Shown in pieces: positions 33,541 through 43,097 of a stretch of DNA of 45,983 nucleotides (position 1 is the first letter of the stretch; each line of letters starts with the position of its first letter). The notes under the pieces are model-generated. The model saw only the letters and a list, made by a program, of their open reading frames with translations, was not told the DNA's origin and did no database searches. The DNA is from Oscillospiraceae bacterium (GTDB taxonomy: Bacteria > Bacillota > Clostridia > Oscillospirales > Acutalibacteraceae): positions 1-45,983 of the forward strand of contig SVPL01000013.1 of the NCBI GenBank assembly GCA_015065925.1. Direction: 5' to 3'. The translations under genes were made by a program, and so were the position numbers.

Positions 33541-34457
33541 TTAACCTCTACCTCCAACAGTTTTAAAATAAGAGCCATTCTCATATATTTGCCGTTTAGA
33601 ACCTGTTTAAAATATGCGGCTCGAGGATCATTATCAATAGCTACCGAAATTTCATTAACTCTTGGAAGGGGATGCATAACCGAAAGGGTTGGTTTTGCAT
33701 TTTCCATTTTCTTGGGAGTTAAGATGTAACTATCCTTAAGGCGGATATAATCAGCCTCATTGAAAAAGCGTTCCCTTTGAACACGAGTCATATACAAAAT
33801 ATCAAGCTGACCGATAACGCTATCTAAATCGGTAGTTTGGGTAAATTCTATGCCGTTTTTCTCCAAAATATCCTTCCTTATATAATCGGGAAGCTTTAAT
33901 TCTTCGGGAGAAATAAGCACTACCTTAACATTTTCGTAGCGGGACAAAGCAGCTATTAAGGAATGTACCGTTCTACCGAATTTGAGGTCACCGCAAAAGC
34001 CTATTGTGTACCCTGAAAGGCTACCCTTTTCACGCTTAATGGTAAGCAAATCGGCAAGGGTTTGGGTGGGATGATTGTGACCGCCGTCACCCGCATTAAT
34101 AACAGGAATGGTGGCGTTCATTGAGGCAACAAGGGGTGCGCCCTCCTTAGGATGACGCATTGCAATAATATCGGCATAACAGCTAATGGTTTTAGCGGTA
34201 TCCGAAACGCTTTCGCCCTTTGCGGCAGATGAGCTGTTTGCCTCAGAAAATCCCAAAACATTTCCGCCAAGCTCATACATAGCGGCTTCAAAGCTTAGTC
34301 TTGTGCGGGTAGAGGGCTCAAAGAAAAGTGTTGCGAGTTTTTTACCTTTGCAGGCTTCGCTATATTTTGCGGGATTTTCAATAATATCCTCGGCAACGGC
34401 AATAAGCTCGTCTAATTCTTTGGTTGATAATTCTAAAATATCAATCAAGCTTCTCAT
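33537..34457 (-). CDS. pyrB: Aspartate carbamoyltransferase catalytic chain PyrB
   Basis: A 306-residue enzyme joining carbamoyl phosphate and aspartate to give carbamoyl aspartate. The carbamoyl-phosphate signature is '[16 protein letters not shown]'; also seen are '[16 protein letters not shown]', 'MRHPKEGAP', '[20 protein letters not shown]' and 'HPLPRVNEI'. Size and motifs match the class that works with PyrI, which follows directly. It starts seven bases after the pyrE stop. Confidence 0.97.
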   Translation of the reverse strand: MRSLIDILELSTKELDELIAVAEDIIENPAKYSEACKGKKLATLFFEPSTRTRLSFEAAMYELGGNVLGFSEANSSSAAKGESVSDTAKTISCYADIIAMRHPKEGAPLVASMNATIPVINAGDGGHNHPTQTLADLLTIKREKGSLSGYTIGFCGDLKFGRTVHSLIAALSRYENVKVVLISPEELKLPDYIRKDILEKNGIEFTQTTDLDSVIGQLDILYMTRVQRERFFNEADYIRLKDSYILTPKKMENAKPTLSVMHPLPRVNEISVAIDNDPRAAYFKQVLNGKYMRMALILKLLEVEVK

Positions 34458-34464
34458 AGCAGGA

Positions 34465-35121
34465 TTACTCCTTTGCGCCGTTTACGGCAAGGTAATTTTT
34501 AATGCGGTCTACATTCTCTTTATTTGCAGGGTCTTCCTCTAAATACTCGATGATATCATAAACATCTACAACAGAATATACAGGGAAGCCGAACTGTTCT
34601 TCAATTTCCTGCATAGCGCCCTTTTCACCCTGACCTTTTTCCTTACGGTCAACCATAATGAAGGTAGCTATAACCTTAGTATCTTCAAGATTTTTGAGGA
34701 TTTCCATTGATTCACGAATAGCAGTACCGGCGGTGATTACATCTTCAATAATAACAATTTCTTCGCCTGCCTCAGGAATATATCCAACAAAAGTACCGCC
34801 TTCACCGTGGTCCTTTACTTCCTTACGGTTAAAGAAGAAGGGAACGTTAAGACCGTTCTTTGAAAGAGCAACAGCGGCTGAAATTGAAAGCGAAATACCC
34901 TTATAAGCAGGGCCGTAAAGAACGGCTTCCTTCTTACCGAGCTTATCAAAATAAGCTTTCGCGTAAAATTCGCCCATTTTTGTAATCTGGTCGCCTGTTT
35001 TAATCATACCTGCATTTACAAAATAAGGAATTTTTCTGCCCGATTTGGCAGTAAAATCGCCGAATTTTAAAACACCTGCAGACTCTAAAAACTGTATAAA
35101 TTCTCTTTTGTAACCTTCCAT
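34465..35121 (-). CDS. pyrE: Orotate phosphoribosyltransferase PyrE
   Basis: A 218-residue phosphoribosyltransferase converting orotate and PRPP into OMP. Evidence: '[21 protein letters not shown]', the loop '[11 protein letters not shown]', and the PRPP-binding motif '[19 protein letters not shown]'. AAAGGAAG ribosome site, ATG start 14 bases after pyrF. Normal length and motifs. Confidence 0.96.
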   Translation of the reverse strand: MEGYKREFIQFLESAGVLKFGDFTAKSGRKIPYFVNAGMIKTGDQITKMGEFYAKAYFDKLGKKEAVLYGPAYKGISLSISAAVALSKNGLNVPFFFNRKEVKDHGEGGTFVGYIPEAGEEIVIIEDVITAGTAIRESMEILKNLEDTKVIATFIMVDRKEKGQGEKGAMQEIEEQFGFPVYSVVDVYDIIEYLEEDPANKENVDRIKNYLAVNGAKE

Positions 35122-35135
35122 TTTTAACTTCCTTT

Positions 35136-35834
35136 CTAATCAACAAATTCTGCTACGCAACGCTCGTAAGCGGCAACGGGATCCTCTGCGGCGGTAATAG
35201 GTCTGCCAACAACAATGTAATCCGAACCGATTTTTTTAGCCTCGGCGGGGGTCATAACTCTCTTTTGGTCACCAATGTCACCATCTGCAAAACGAACACC
35301 GGGGGTAACCGTTACAAAGTCTTTACCGCAAGTATCGTGAACCTTACCTGCCTCTAAGGGTGAGCAAACAACACCGTCAAGCCCTGCTTTTGCGGCATTG
35401 GAGGCATAGTGCATAACAACCTTGTCAATAGGCTCTTTAATAAGAAGGTCGTTTTCCATTCTCTCTTGGTCGGTGGAGGTAAGCTGAGTAACGGCAATAA
35501 GCATAGGACGGCTGCCGTCGGGACGGGTAAGACCTTCTAAAGCGGCTTCCATCATAGAAATTGTGCCCGCGGCGTGAAGGTTAGTCATATCTACATCAAG
35601 ACGAGATAAAACCGCCATTGATTTTTTTACTGTATTAGGAATATCGTGAAGCTTTAAATCGAGGAAGATTTTATGACCTCTAGCCTTAATATCCTTAACA
35701 ATCTGAGGTCCTTCGGCATAAAAAAGCTCCATACCGATTTTTACAAAAGGTTTTCTGCCTGTAAATTTATCTAAAAAAGCATAAACATCAGCGGCAGACG
35801 AAAAATCACAAGCGACAATTACATCCTTACCCAT
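35136..35834 (-). CDS. pyrF: Orotidine 5'-phosphate decarboxylase PyrF
   Basis: A 232-residue type I OMP decarboxylase, which makes UMP. The catalytic segment is '[18 protein letters not shown]' (Asp-x-Lys-x-x-Asp); '[10 protein letters not shown]', 'HAAGTISMM', '[21 protein letters not shown]' and '[16 protein letters not shown]' are also present. Its ATG overlaps the pyrD stop (TAATG), indicating coupled translation. Confidence 0.96.
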   Translation of the reverse strand: MGKDVIVACDFSSAADVYAFLDKFTGRKPFVKIGMELFYAEGPQIVKDIKARGHKIFLDLKLHDIPNTVKKSMAVLSRLDVDMTNLHAAGTISMMEAALEGLTRPDGSRPMLIAVTQLTSTDQERMENDLLIKEPIDKVVMHYASNAAKAGLDGVVCSPLEAGKVHDTCGKDFVTVTPGVRFADGDIGDQKRVMTPAEAKKIGSDYIVVGRPITAAEDPVAAYERCVAEFVD

Positions 35835-36745
35835 TATTTACATCCTCCTATAATTTCACTTAAAGAATTTATTTTATATTTATCCATAGCTTTCGGTAAA
35901 TCGTTGATGATATCGCGACAAGCATAGGGATTTATAAGATTTGCGGCACCTACCTCAACGGCTGTGGCACCTGCGAGCATAATCTCAATAACATCCTCAG
36001 CGGTTGAAACACCGCCCATACCAACAACGGGAATATTTACGGCATTTGCCACCTGATAGACCATTCTAACGGCTACGGGGAATATGGCGTCACCCGAAAA
36101 ACCACCCATTTTATTGGCAATTACAGGCTTTTTGGTGCGAAGGTCAATTCTCATACCAAGTAAAGTGTTTATAAGACTTATACCGTCTGCGCCCGCATCC
36201 TCACAGGCTTTGGCAATTGATACAATATCGGTAACATTGGGGGAAAGCTTAATGATTACAGGCTTGGTGGTAACCTTTTTAACGGCTTTTGTTACCTCGG
36301 CGGCAGCTTCGGGACTTGTACCAAAACTCATTCCACCGCCGTGAACATTAGGACAGCTTACATTAACCTCAAGCCACCCCACCTGCTCCTGCTTATCCAA
36401 CATTTCACAGGTATAGGCATAATCCTCTATAGCAAAACCGCTAACATTAGCCATAACCTTTTTGTTAAAGCACTTTTTAAGTTTGGGAAGTTCCTCGCTT
36501 ATTACCTTTTCAACACCCGGATTTTGAAGTCCAACGGCATTTATCATACCGTTTTTACACTCGGCAATTCTGGGTGTAGGATTACCAAAACGGGGCTCCT
36601 TGGTGGTGCCCTTAAAAGAAAATGTACCTAAAAGATTTATATCATAAAGCTCGGCAAATTCATAACCAAAGCCAAAGGTTCCGCTTGCGGGGATAATGGG
36701 ATTATCAAGCTCTATTCCGCAAAGATTAACACTTAGTCTTCCCAT
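35834..36745 (-). CDS. pyrD: Dihydroorotate dehydrogenase, catalytic subunit (type 1B, NAD-linked) PyrD
   Basis: A 303-residue FMN-binding TIM barrel that oxidises dihydroorotate to orotate. It has '[13 protein letters not shown]', '[11 protein letters not shown]', '[15 protein letters not shown]' with the catalytic Cys typical of class 1 enzymes, '[12 protein letters not shown]', '[14 protein letters not shown]' and '[26 protein letters not shown]'. With PyrK next door it forms the heterotetrameric NAD-dependent type 1B enzyme. It overlaps pyrK by 13 bases. Confidence 0.96.
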   Translation of the reverse strand: MGRLSVNLCGIELDNPIIPASGTFGFGYEFAELYDINLLGTFSFKGTTKEPRFGNPTPRIAECKNGMINAVGLQNPGVEKVISEELPKLKKCFNKKVMANVSGFAIEDYAYTCEMLDKQEQVGWLEVNVSCPNVHGGGMSFGTSPEAAAEVTKAVKKVTTKPVIIKLSPNVTDIVSIAKACEDAGADGISLINTLLGMRIDLRTKKPVIANKMGGFSGDAIFPVAVRMVYQVANAVNIPVVGMGGVSTAEDVIEIMLAGATAVEVGAANLINPYACRDIINDLPKAMDKYKINSLSEIIGGCK

Positions 36746-37470
36746 AAAATCTCCTCCTTTTTCATAACGGGACCTTCCTTACAAATACGCTTATAGCCCG
36801 TTAAGGTTTTGCAAGAACAACCCATACAAGCGCCAAAACCACAACCCATTCTTTCCTCAAAGCTCATTTGACCTGAGGTGGCGGATGCCTTATAAACCGC
36901 TTTAAGCATAGGCTCGGGACCGCAGGTATAGAAGTAGGAATAATCTATATCCTTCATAGCGTCGGTAACAAAGCCTTTTATGCCATATGTACCGTCGGCA
37001 GTGGTAACAAAAACTTCTGCACCCAAATTTTTAAACTCTTGCTCGTAAAAGATTTCATCCTTAGTGTTAAAGCCCAATACAACTGTGACCTTTTTGCCCA
37101 TCTCTATAAGTCTTTTTGCAAGGTTGTAAAGGGGCGGAACACCTACACCGCCACCAAGAAGGAGAGGTGCATCCCCCGCAAGGGAGAGGTCGTATCCGTT
37201 GCCCAGACCCACCAAAACATCAAGCTCAGTGCCAATTGGCATTTCTGACATCTGCTCAGTACCGGCGCCTACAACCTTATAGATTATGGTAACTGTGGTG
37301 GCATCTACATCACAGACCGAAATTGGTCTGCGAAGAAATTTGCCTTCAAGCTGAATGTTTATAAATTCGCCTGAGTTTTTTATATCGCTTACATCACCCT
37401 CAAGCACCATTTTGAAAACGGTATCGGTGAGGGGGATGTTTTCGATTATCTTATAGATTGATTGTTTCAT
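36733..37470 (-). CDS. pyrK: Dihydroorotate dehydrogenase electron transfer subunit PyrK
   Basis: A 245-residue FAD and [2Fe-2S] protein passing electrons from PyrD to NAD+. Seen: the FAD-binding 'GKFLRRPISVCDVD', the NAD-binding 'DAPLLLGGGVGVPPLYNLAKRL', and the Cys cluster 'CGFGACMGCSC...RICKEGPV' at the end. ATG start behind GAGGT. A 158-base spacer with two hairpins separates it from carB. Confidence 0.95.
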   Translation of the reverse strand: MKQSIYKIIENIPLTDTVFKMVLEGDVSDIKNSGEFINIQLEGKFLRRPISVCDVDATTVTIIYKVVGAGTEQMSEMPIGTELDVLVGLGNGYDLSLAGDAPLLLGGGVGVPPLYNLAKRLIEMGKKVTVVLGFNTKDEIFYEQEFKNLGAEVFVTTADGTYGIKGFVTDAMKDIDYSYFYTCGPEPMLKAVYKASATSGQMSFEERMGCGFGACMGCSCKTLTGYKRICKEGPVMKKEEILWED

Positions 37471-37498
37471 TGTTGTACCTCATTTGTCATTAAATTAC

Positions 37499-37520
37499 GG
37501 ACAGTCGAGGACGCCTGTCC
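37499..37520. repeat. Short hairpin in the carB-pyrK spacer
   Basis: GGACAG...CTGTCC with a 10-base GC-rich loop, unusually GC-rich for this genome. No T tail follows, so it is not a standard terminator. It could be a dispersed intergenic repeat or an RNA-processing site. Confidence 0.4.
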
Positions 37521-37556
37521 CTTTTAAAACTTAAAATCCGCCTTAAATCAACCATT

Positions 37557-37597
37557 GATGTGGACGCGGAGTAAAAACTAAGCCGCATCCACACATC
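37557..37597. repeat. Second hairpin in the carB-pyrK spacer
   Basis: An 11-bp stem, TGTGGACGCGG / CCGCATCCACA (one mismatch), with a 13-base loop, 32 bases after the carB stop. No T run follows on either strand. It might stabilise the carB mRNA end or partly attenuate transcription. Confidence 0.4.
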
Positions 37598-37628
37598 TAT
37601 TCGTAATTGGATAAAACGCCACGCATTT

Positions 37629-40600
37629 TTAAGCATCAATTGTTGAAATGGTAAGCGTGGTTTCCTCTAAAACATCGAGTAAAACCTTAACTGTGTCAAG
37701 GGCGGTAAAGATTGTAACATTGTTTTCGGTAGCACATTGACGAAGAAGTGCACCATCACTCTCCTGACCTACTGAACCGATATCACGAGTGTTAATAACA
37801 TAGGCGATATGACCTTGACGGATTGCATCGGTAACATCCTCACCCTCATCGCTTATCTTTTTGCGAACATGGGTGCGAATTCCGTTTTCTTTAAGGAATG
37901 CGGCAGTACCTGATGTAGCCTCAATATTAAATCCAAGATTATAGAAACGGCGAATAAGCGGTAAGGCTTCTTCCTTATCCTTATCGGCTATGGTGGCTAA
38001 AACTGTACCGTAATTCTGCAAATGCATACCCGATGCCTGAAGGGCTTTATAAAGTGCGCGGTTAAGCTTGTCATCATAACCGATTGCTTCACCTGTGGAT
38101 TTCATTTCGGGTGAGAGATAAGCATCAAGACCGCGAAGTTTGTTGAAGGAGAACACAGGAGCCTTTACATACCAACGCTTTTTCTCCTCGGGGTAAATAT
38201 CGAATATACCCTGCTCCTTAAGACTCTTGCCCAAAATAACCTCGGTGGCAATATCTGCAAGACTGTAGCCTGTTGCCTTTGAAAGGAAGGGAACGGTACG
38301 GGATGAACGGGGATTAACCTCGATAATATAAACATCATCATTATCATCAACAATAAACTGAATATTGAAAAGACCTACAATGCCAATTCCAATACCAAGC
38401 TTTTTGGCGTACTGTAAAATAATTCCCTTAACCTTATTGGAAATACTGAAGGTTGGGTAAACGCTCATTGAGTCACCGCTATGAACACCTGTACGCTCAA
38501 CAAGCTCCATAATACCGGGCACAAATACATCTCTGCCGTCACAGATTGCATCAATTTCAACCTCTTTACCCTGAATGTATTTATCAACCAAAACAGGCTT
38601 GTCCTCATCAATTTCAACGGCGGTTTTAAGGTAGTTACGAAGCTGGTCTTCATTTGCAACAATCTGCATTGCACGACCACCCAAAACAAAGCTGGGGCGA
38701 ACGAGTACAGGGTAGCCGATTTCGGCGGCAGCCTTAATGCCATCCTCAATTTTGGTAACCGCCTGTCCCTTAGGCTGAGGAATATTAAGCTCGGAAAGAA
38801 GTTTTTCAAAGCTATCACGGTTTTCGGCGCGCTCGATAGCGTCACAATCGGTACCGATAATCTCAACACCGCGTTGACGAAGGGGCTCTGCAAGGTTGAT
38901 AGCAGTCTGACCACCAAGAGAAGCAATAACGCCGTCGGGTTTTTCAAACTCGATAATATTCATAACATCCTCGGGGGTGAGGGGTTCAAAATATAGCTTA
39001 TCGGCAGTGGTGTAGTCGGTAGAAACTGTTTCGGGGTTATTATTGATAATAATAGCCTCATAGCCCGACTTTTTAATGGTGGTTACGGCGTGAACGGTTG
39101 AATAGTCGAACTCAACACCCTGACCTATACGGATAGGGCCTGCACCTAAAACAACAATCTTCTTTTTGTTTGTAAGGCGGGATGCATTTTCGCCTGTGTA
39201 GGAAGAATAGAAGTAAGGAATGTACGCATTTGTATGGCAGGTATCCACCATTTTATAAACAGGGAATAAGTTATTTTCTTTACGGATACCAAAAATATCA
39301 AGCTCGTCGCACTCCCAAAGACGGGCAATATATTTATCGGAGAAGCCCATCTTCTTGGCTTTTTTAAGAACCTCTAAATCGTTTTTATTGTTCTTAAGGA
39401 CGGTTTCCATATCAATTATATTTTTAATAGCCTCAAGGAAGAAGGGGGTAATTTGGGTGATTTCGTGAATTTGCTCAACTGTTGCACCGCGGTAAAGAAT
39501 TTCAGCAATAGCAAAAATATTATCATCGCGAAATTCCTTAATATAATCTAATATTTCATTATCGGTCATATTATCAAACTTGTGATGATAAAGATGGTTA
39601 ACACCGATTTCAAGGGAGCGAATACCCTTAAGCAAGCACTCCTCAAGGTTAGAGCCAATGCCCATAACCTCACCCGTTGCCTTCATTTGTGTTCCAAGCT
39701 TATTGGATGCATTTGTAAACTTATCGAAGGGGAAACGGGGTAATTTAGCAATAACATAATCCAAAACAGGCTCAAAAGCGGCATTAGTGTTGGCAATAGA
39801 AATATCTTCAAGTGCCATACCAACAGCAATTTTAGCCGTTACCTTAGCAATGGGGTAACCGCTGGCCTTGGAAGCCAAAGCAGAAGAACGGGAAACTCGG
39901 GGGTTAACCTCAATTAAATAATACTCACTTGAATGGGGATTAAGGGCAAACTGAACGTTACATCCACCCTCAATTTTAAGCTCACGAATAAGCTTGATTG
40001 CCGAATCGTTAAGCATTTTAAGGTCGTGGTCGTTAAGAGTCATAATGGGGGCAACAACTATGGAGTCACCTGTATGAACACCAACGGGGTCGATATTTTC
40101 CATACCGCAGATGGTGATTGCGTGGTCGTTAGTATCACGCATAACCTCAAACTCGATTTCCTTATATCCCTTAACCGATTTTTCAATTAAAACCTGATGA
40201 ACGGGGGAAAGCTTAAAGGCGTTAAGACCAACCTCAACAAGCTCCTCCTCACTATATGCGAAGCCGCCGCCTGTACCACCCAAGGTAAATGCGGGACGAA
40301 GAACAACAGGGTAGCCTATTCTTTTAGCCGCCTCTTTAGCCTGTTCAATATCATAGGTGATTTCGGAAGGAATAACCGGCTCGCCGATAGACTCGCAAAG
40401 CTCCTTGAACATTTCTCTATCCTCAGCGCGTTCAATACTTGCACTGCTTGTACCTAAAAGCTCAACTCCACATTCCTTTAAAATGCCCTTTTCTTCAAGC
40501 TGCATTGCAAGGTTAAGACCTGTTTGACCGCCAATACCCGGAATAATGGCATCGGGACGCTCAAAGCGGAGAATTTTTGCAATATACTCCAAGGTAAGGG

Positions 40601-40802
40601 GTTCCATATAAACCTTATCGGCAACTATAGTATCGGTCATAATGGTTGCAGGGTTAGAGTTACAAAGAATAACCTCATAGCCCTCCTCTTTAAGGGCTAA
40701 GCAAGCCTGAGTACCTGCATAGTCAAACTCTGCCGCCTGACCGATAACAATAGGACCTGAGCCTATAATTAAAATCTTTTTTAAATCTGTTCTTTTTGCC
40801 AT
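37629..40802 (-). CDS. carB: Carbamoyl-phosphate synthase large subunit CarB
   Basis: A 1057-residue enzyme with the usual two homologous halves: each has an ATP-grasp domain ('ILIIGSGPIVIGQAAEFDYAGTQA' and 'VVLGAGPIRIGQGVEFDYSTVHA'; 'VVLRPAFTLGGTGGG' and 'VLVRPSFVLGGRAMQ'), with an oligomerisation region between and a C-terminal allosteric MGS-like domain ('FYNLGFNIEATSGTAAFLKENGI'). It makes carbamoyl phosphate from ammonia delivered by CarA, ATP and bicarbonate. ATG 40802 behind GGAGG is the true start; the frame extends to a TTG at 40817 inside the ribosome site. carA is not in this operon. Confidence 0.96.
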   Translation of the reverse strand: MAKRTDLKKILIIGSGPIVIGQAAEFDYAGTQACLALKEEGYEVILCNSNPATIMTDTIVADKVYMEPLTLEYIAKILRFERPDAIIPGIGGQTGLNLAMQLEEKGILKECGVELLGTSSASIERAEDREMFKELCESIGEPVIPSEITYDIEQAKEAAKRIGYPVVLRPAFTLGGTGGGFAYSEEELVEVGLNAFKLSPVHQVLIEKSVKGYKEIEFEVMRDTNDHAITICGMENIDPVGVHTGDSIVVAPIMTLNDHDLKMLNDSAIKLIRELKIEGGCNVQFALNPHSSEYYLIEVNPRVSRSSALASKASGYPIAKVTAKIAVGMALEDISIANTNAAFEPVLDYVIAKLPRFPFDKFTNASNKLGTQMKATGEVMGIGSNLEECLLKGIRSLEIGVNHLYHHKFDNMTDNEILDYIKEFRDDNIFAIAEILYRGATVEQIHEITQITPFFLEAIKNIIDMETVLKNNKNDLEVLKKAKKMGFSDKYIARLWECDELDIFGIRKENNLFPVYKMVDTCHTNAYIPYFYSSYTGENASRLTNKKKIVVLGAGPIRIGQGVEFDYSTVHAVTTIKKSGYEAIIINNNPETVSTDYTTADKLYFEPLTPEDVMNIIEFEKPDGVIASLGGQTAINLAEPLRQRGVEIIGTDCDAIERAENRDSFEKLLSELNIPQPKGQAVTKIEDGIKAAAEIGYPVLVRPSFVLGGRAMQIVANEDQLRNYLKTAVEIDEDKPVLVDKYIQGKEVEIDAICDGRDVFVPGIMELVERTGVHSGDSMSVYPTFSISNKVKGIILQYAKKLGIGIGIVGLFNIQFIVDDNDDVYIIEVNPRSSRTVPFLSKATGYSLADIATEVILGKSLKEQGIFDIYPEEKKRWYVKAPVFSFNKLRGLDAYLSPEMKSTGEAIGYDDKLNRALYKALQASGMHLQNYGTVLATIADKDKEEALPLIRRFYNLGFNIEATSGTAAFLKENGIRTHVRKKISDEGEDVTDAIRQGHIAYVINTRDIGSVGQESDGALLRQCATENNVTIFTALDTVKVLLDVLEETTLTISTIDA

Positions 40803-40818
40803 TTTAAATTCCTCCAAA

Positions 40819-42063
40819 TTAGTCTATACTATATACAGTTTTGCCGTTTAATGCGGTCAAAACACATCTACCGAAAAGTTTTTCACCCTTAAAGGGGGTT
40901 GCTCTGCCTTTTGATAAAAATTCGTCGGGGTTAACCGTAAACTCGGTGTTTAAATCCCATACCGTAAAGCTATCATCAAAAGGAATATTAAATCGCTTAC
41001 GCGGATTTATAGCCATAAGCTCAATTAATTTTTCAAGGGTTATAACCCCTGTTTTCACAAGCTTTGTATACATTACCGCAAAGGCGGTTTCAATTCCTAC
41101 AACACCCATCAGGCTACCCGCAAGACCCTTGGATTTTTCATCCGCAGTATGGGGTGCGTGGTCGGTTGCAATCATATCTATTGTGCCATCCTTAATGCCC
41201 TCAATAAGGGCTTCGCGGTCGGCGGGAGAACGAAGTGGCGGATTCATTTTAAATCTGCCGTCTTCCTTTAGGTTACTATCATCCATTACAAGATAGTGGG
41301 GTGCCGTTTCGCAGGTGATATCCACCCCATCTGCCTTGGCTTTGCGAATAAGCTCAACGCTTTCTTTGGTTGAGATATGACAGACGTGGTATTTACAACC
41401 CGTTTTTTCAGCAAGCTCAATATCGCGCTTTATTGGGCGCCATTCACTTTCACTGCATATACCCTTGTGACCGTGGGCTTTAGCATATTCGCCGTCGTGT
41501 ATATATCCACCGAAAAGCAAGGAGTTATCCTCACAGTGCGCAGATATTATTTTGTTTAAGGACTTTGCTTTTTCCATTGCTTTTAGCATAAGCTCCTCAG
41601 ACTGCACTCCCCTGCCGTCATCCGAAAATCCCGCAACGAAGGGAGCCATAGCATCCATATCAGCAAGCTCCTCACCCATTTGACCTTTTGTAATGGTTCC
41701 AAAGGGTAAAACATTTATATGGGCTGTTGCTTTTATTCTTTCCAGTTGCAAATTCAGGTTTTCCATACAGTCGGGGGGCGGGTTTAAGTTTGGCATTGAA
41801 CAAACGGTGGTATATCCACCCCTTGCCGATGCTAAGGTTCCGCTTTCAATGGTTTCTTTCATAATAAATCCCGGCTCTCGAAGATGTACGTGAACATCAA
41901 CAAAACCGGGAAAAATAAACAAATTATTTAAAAAGGGAATAGCTGACTCGCCGTCCGCGGTGGGCGCGCCGGAAGGGATAATATGACCGTTATCAAGCAG
42001 TAAATCTTGTTTTAAAAAATTGCCGTCTTTATAAATTAAGGCATCTTTTAAAAACATTTTCAT
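40819..42063 (-). CDS. pyrC: Dihydroorotase PyrC
   Basis: A 414-residue zinc amidohydrolase (type I, Bacillus-like) closing carbamoyl aspartate to dihydroorotate. Metal ligands are visible in 'GFVDVHVHLREPG', 'SAHCEDNS', 'YHVCHISTKESV' and the catalytic Asp in 'MIATDHAPHT'. First gene of the pyr operon, under a consensus promoter and with a leader of about 87 bases that folds into a hairpin. It ends 16 bases before carB. Confidence 0.95.
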   Translation of the reverse strand: MKMFLKDALIYKDGNFLKQDLLLDNGHIIPSGAPTADGESAIPFLNNLFIFPGFVDVHVHLREPGFIMKETIESGTLASARGGYTTVCSMPNLNPPPDCMENLNLQLERIKATAHINVLPFGTITKGQMGEELADMDAMAPFVAGFSDDGRGVQSEELMLKAMEKAKSLNKIISAHCEDNSLLFGGYIHDGEYAKAHGHKGICSESEWRPIKRDIELAEKTGCKYHVCHISTKESVELIRKAKADGVDITCETAPHYLVMDDSNLKEDGRFKMNPPLRSPADREALIEGIKDGTIDMIATDHAPHTADEKSKGLAGSLMGVVGIETAFAVMYTKLVKTGVITLEKLIELMAINPRKRFNIPFDDSFTVWDLNTEFTVNPDEFLSKGRATPFKGEKLFGRCVLTALNGKTVYSID

Positions 42064-42094
42064 ACGGGCACCATCCTTTACATATTTTCACAAA

Positions 42095-42128
42095 TTCACC
42101 CATCCCGAAAAAATGCGGAATGGATGAA
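42095..42128 (-). promoter_or_regulatory. Hairpin in the pyr operon leader
   Basis: In the minus-strand leader, TTCATCCATTCCG and CGGGATGGGTGAA pair over 13 positions with G-U pairs, around an 8-base loop. No T run follows and the PyrR-binding consensus is not recognisable. It ends about 30 bases before the start codon, so it could influence initiation or mRNA stability. Confidence 0.4.
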
Positions 42129-42156
42129 CTTAAAACCTTAAATATTTGCTTTAAAT

Positions 42157-42185
42157 ATTATACTAAAAAACGACAATTATGTCAA
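42157..42185 (-). promoter_or_regulatory. Consensus promoter of the pyrimidine operon
   Basis: Minus strand TTGACA, 17-base spacer, TATAAT: a full vegetative consensus, giving a start about 87 bases before pyrC. Confidence 0.75.
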
Positions 42186-42276
42186 GTGCTATAAGATTAT
42201 TTTTTTATACAATTATATCTTTTTATTTTGCTTGTTTTTGATTATTTTGCAAAATTCTTCAAATTCAAATATTTTA

Positions 42277-42305
42277 TTGAACTTATGGTCAAGAAGTATT
42301 AAAAT
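42277..42305 (+). promoter_or_regulatory. Promoter of the PMM-like phosphatase gene
   Basis: TTGAAC, 17-base spacer, TAAAAT, followed about 7 bases later by the AGGGAG ribosome site; the predicted leader is very short. Confidence 0.5.
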
Positions 42306-42325
42306 ATAATCAGGGAGTGATATAT

Positions 42326-43042
42326 ATGACAAACATAAAGGTTATTGCTTTTGATTTAGACGGAACTTTAACCCAACACAAAAGTAAGCTATCAAAAGAA
42401 AACCGCGCCGAGCTTGAAAGACTTAGCAAAAAATACAAGCTTTTAATGGTGGGCGCGGGGCAATGTCGCAGAATTTTTGACCAAATGGAGCATTTTCCTA
42501 TAGATATAATCGGCAATTACGGTATGCAATATGCAAAATATGATGAAAATACCAAAGATATTGTTATGGTACGTGATGAAGCGGTTCAAACCCAAAACAA
42601 GCAAGAAATAGAACAAAAAATTACCGCGCTTCGCCAAAAACACGGATTTACCGAATTTAAGGGTGATAATGTAGAATATCATCCATCGGGGTGCCTTACC
42701 TTCCCTATTCTTGGTACCAAGGCAGATATAAATGACAAATTAGCCTTTGACCCCGACCGCAAAAAACGCAGAGCGTTTTACAGTGAGGTTGTAGATGCCT
42801 TCCCTGATTATGTAGTGTTTGTAGGCGGAAGCTCCTCCTTTGATATGGCGCCAAAGCCCTTTGATAAATATTATGCCCTTGACCGCTATTGCAAGGAAAA
42901 CGGACTTGAGCATAGTGAGGTTGTTTATGTTGGTGACGATTATGGGCTTGGCGGTAACGACGAGGCGGTTTATAAATCGGATTTTAATTATATTACCATT
43001 GATAATTATTTGGATTTCCCTGAAAAAATGAAGGAATTATAA
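42326..43042 (+). CDS. HAD-superfamily phosphatase/phosphomannomutase of the eukaryotic-type PMM family
   Basis: A 238-residue HAD-IIB protein. The nucleophile motif is 'AFDLDGTLT' (Asp10, Asp12), followed by 'LLMVGAGQCRRIFDQM', 'DIIGNYGMQYA', the cap region, 'FVGGSSSFDMAPKPFDKYYAL' and 'VVYVGDDYGLGGNDEAVY', which resembles the G-D-x-x-x-x-GGND-x-E-x-(F/Y) signature of eukaryotic-type phosphomannomutases (about 246-252 aa). It may interconvert mannose phosphates or act only as a phosphatase. ATG 42326 is eight bases after AGGGAG; the GTG at 42317 lies in the ribosome site. A 33-nt repeat hairpin follows. Confidence 0.8.
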   Translation: MTNIKVIAFDLDGTLTQHKSKLSKENRAELERLSKKYKLLMVGAGQCRRIFDQMEHFPIDIIGNYGMQYAKYDENTKDIVMVRDEAVQTQNKQEIEQKITALRQKHGFTEFKGDNVEYHPSGCLTFPILGTKADINDKLAFDPDRKKRRAFYSEVVDAFPDYVVFVGGSSSFDMAPKPFDKYYALDRYCKENGLEHSEVVYVGDDYGLGGNDEAVYKSDFNYITIDNYLDFPEKMKEL

Positions 43043-43056
43043 ATTTTACAAAACAC

Positions 43057-43089
43057 CCCCGATATGCGACGGATAATCACATATCGGGG
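43057..43089. repeat. 33-nt hairpin repeat, copy 1 (acts as terminator)
   Basis: Arms CCCCGATATG / CATATCGGGG with a 13-base loop, identical over 33 nt, loop included, to 44056-44088 in the same orientation. Here the stem is extended by flanking pairs (CAC...GTG). It lies between the convergent ends of the PMM-like and zeta-like genes and probably terminates both. Confidence 0.85.
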
Positions 43090-43097
43090 GTGGAGCT

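Noticed and set aside
38465..38996. Reading frames of 160 and 171 codons on both strands inside carB
   Set aside because: They are out-of-frame shadows of the strongly conserved carB sequence with no ribosome sites and no recognisable protein features.
40841..41296. A 151-codon plus-strand frame inside pyrC
   Set aside because: Antisense shadow of pyrC; no ribosome site, and the dihydroorotase motifs fix the coding strand.
42064..42156. A PyrR-type antiterminator or a riboswitch before pyrC
   Set aside because: No PyrR-loop consensus and no terminator with a T run are visible; only a plain hairpin can be supported.
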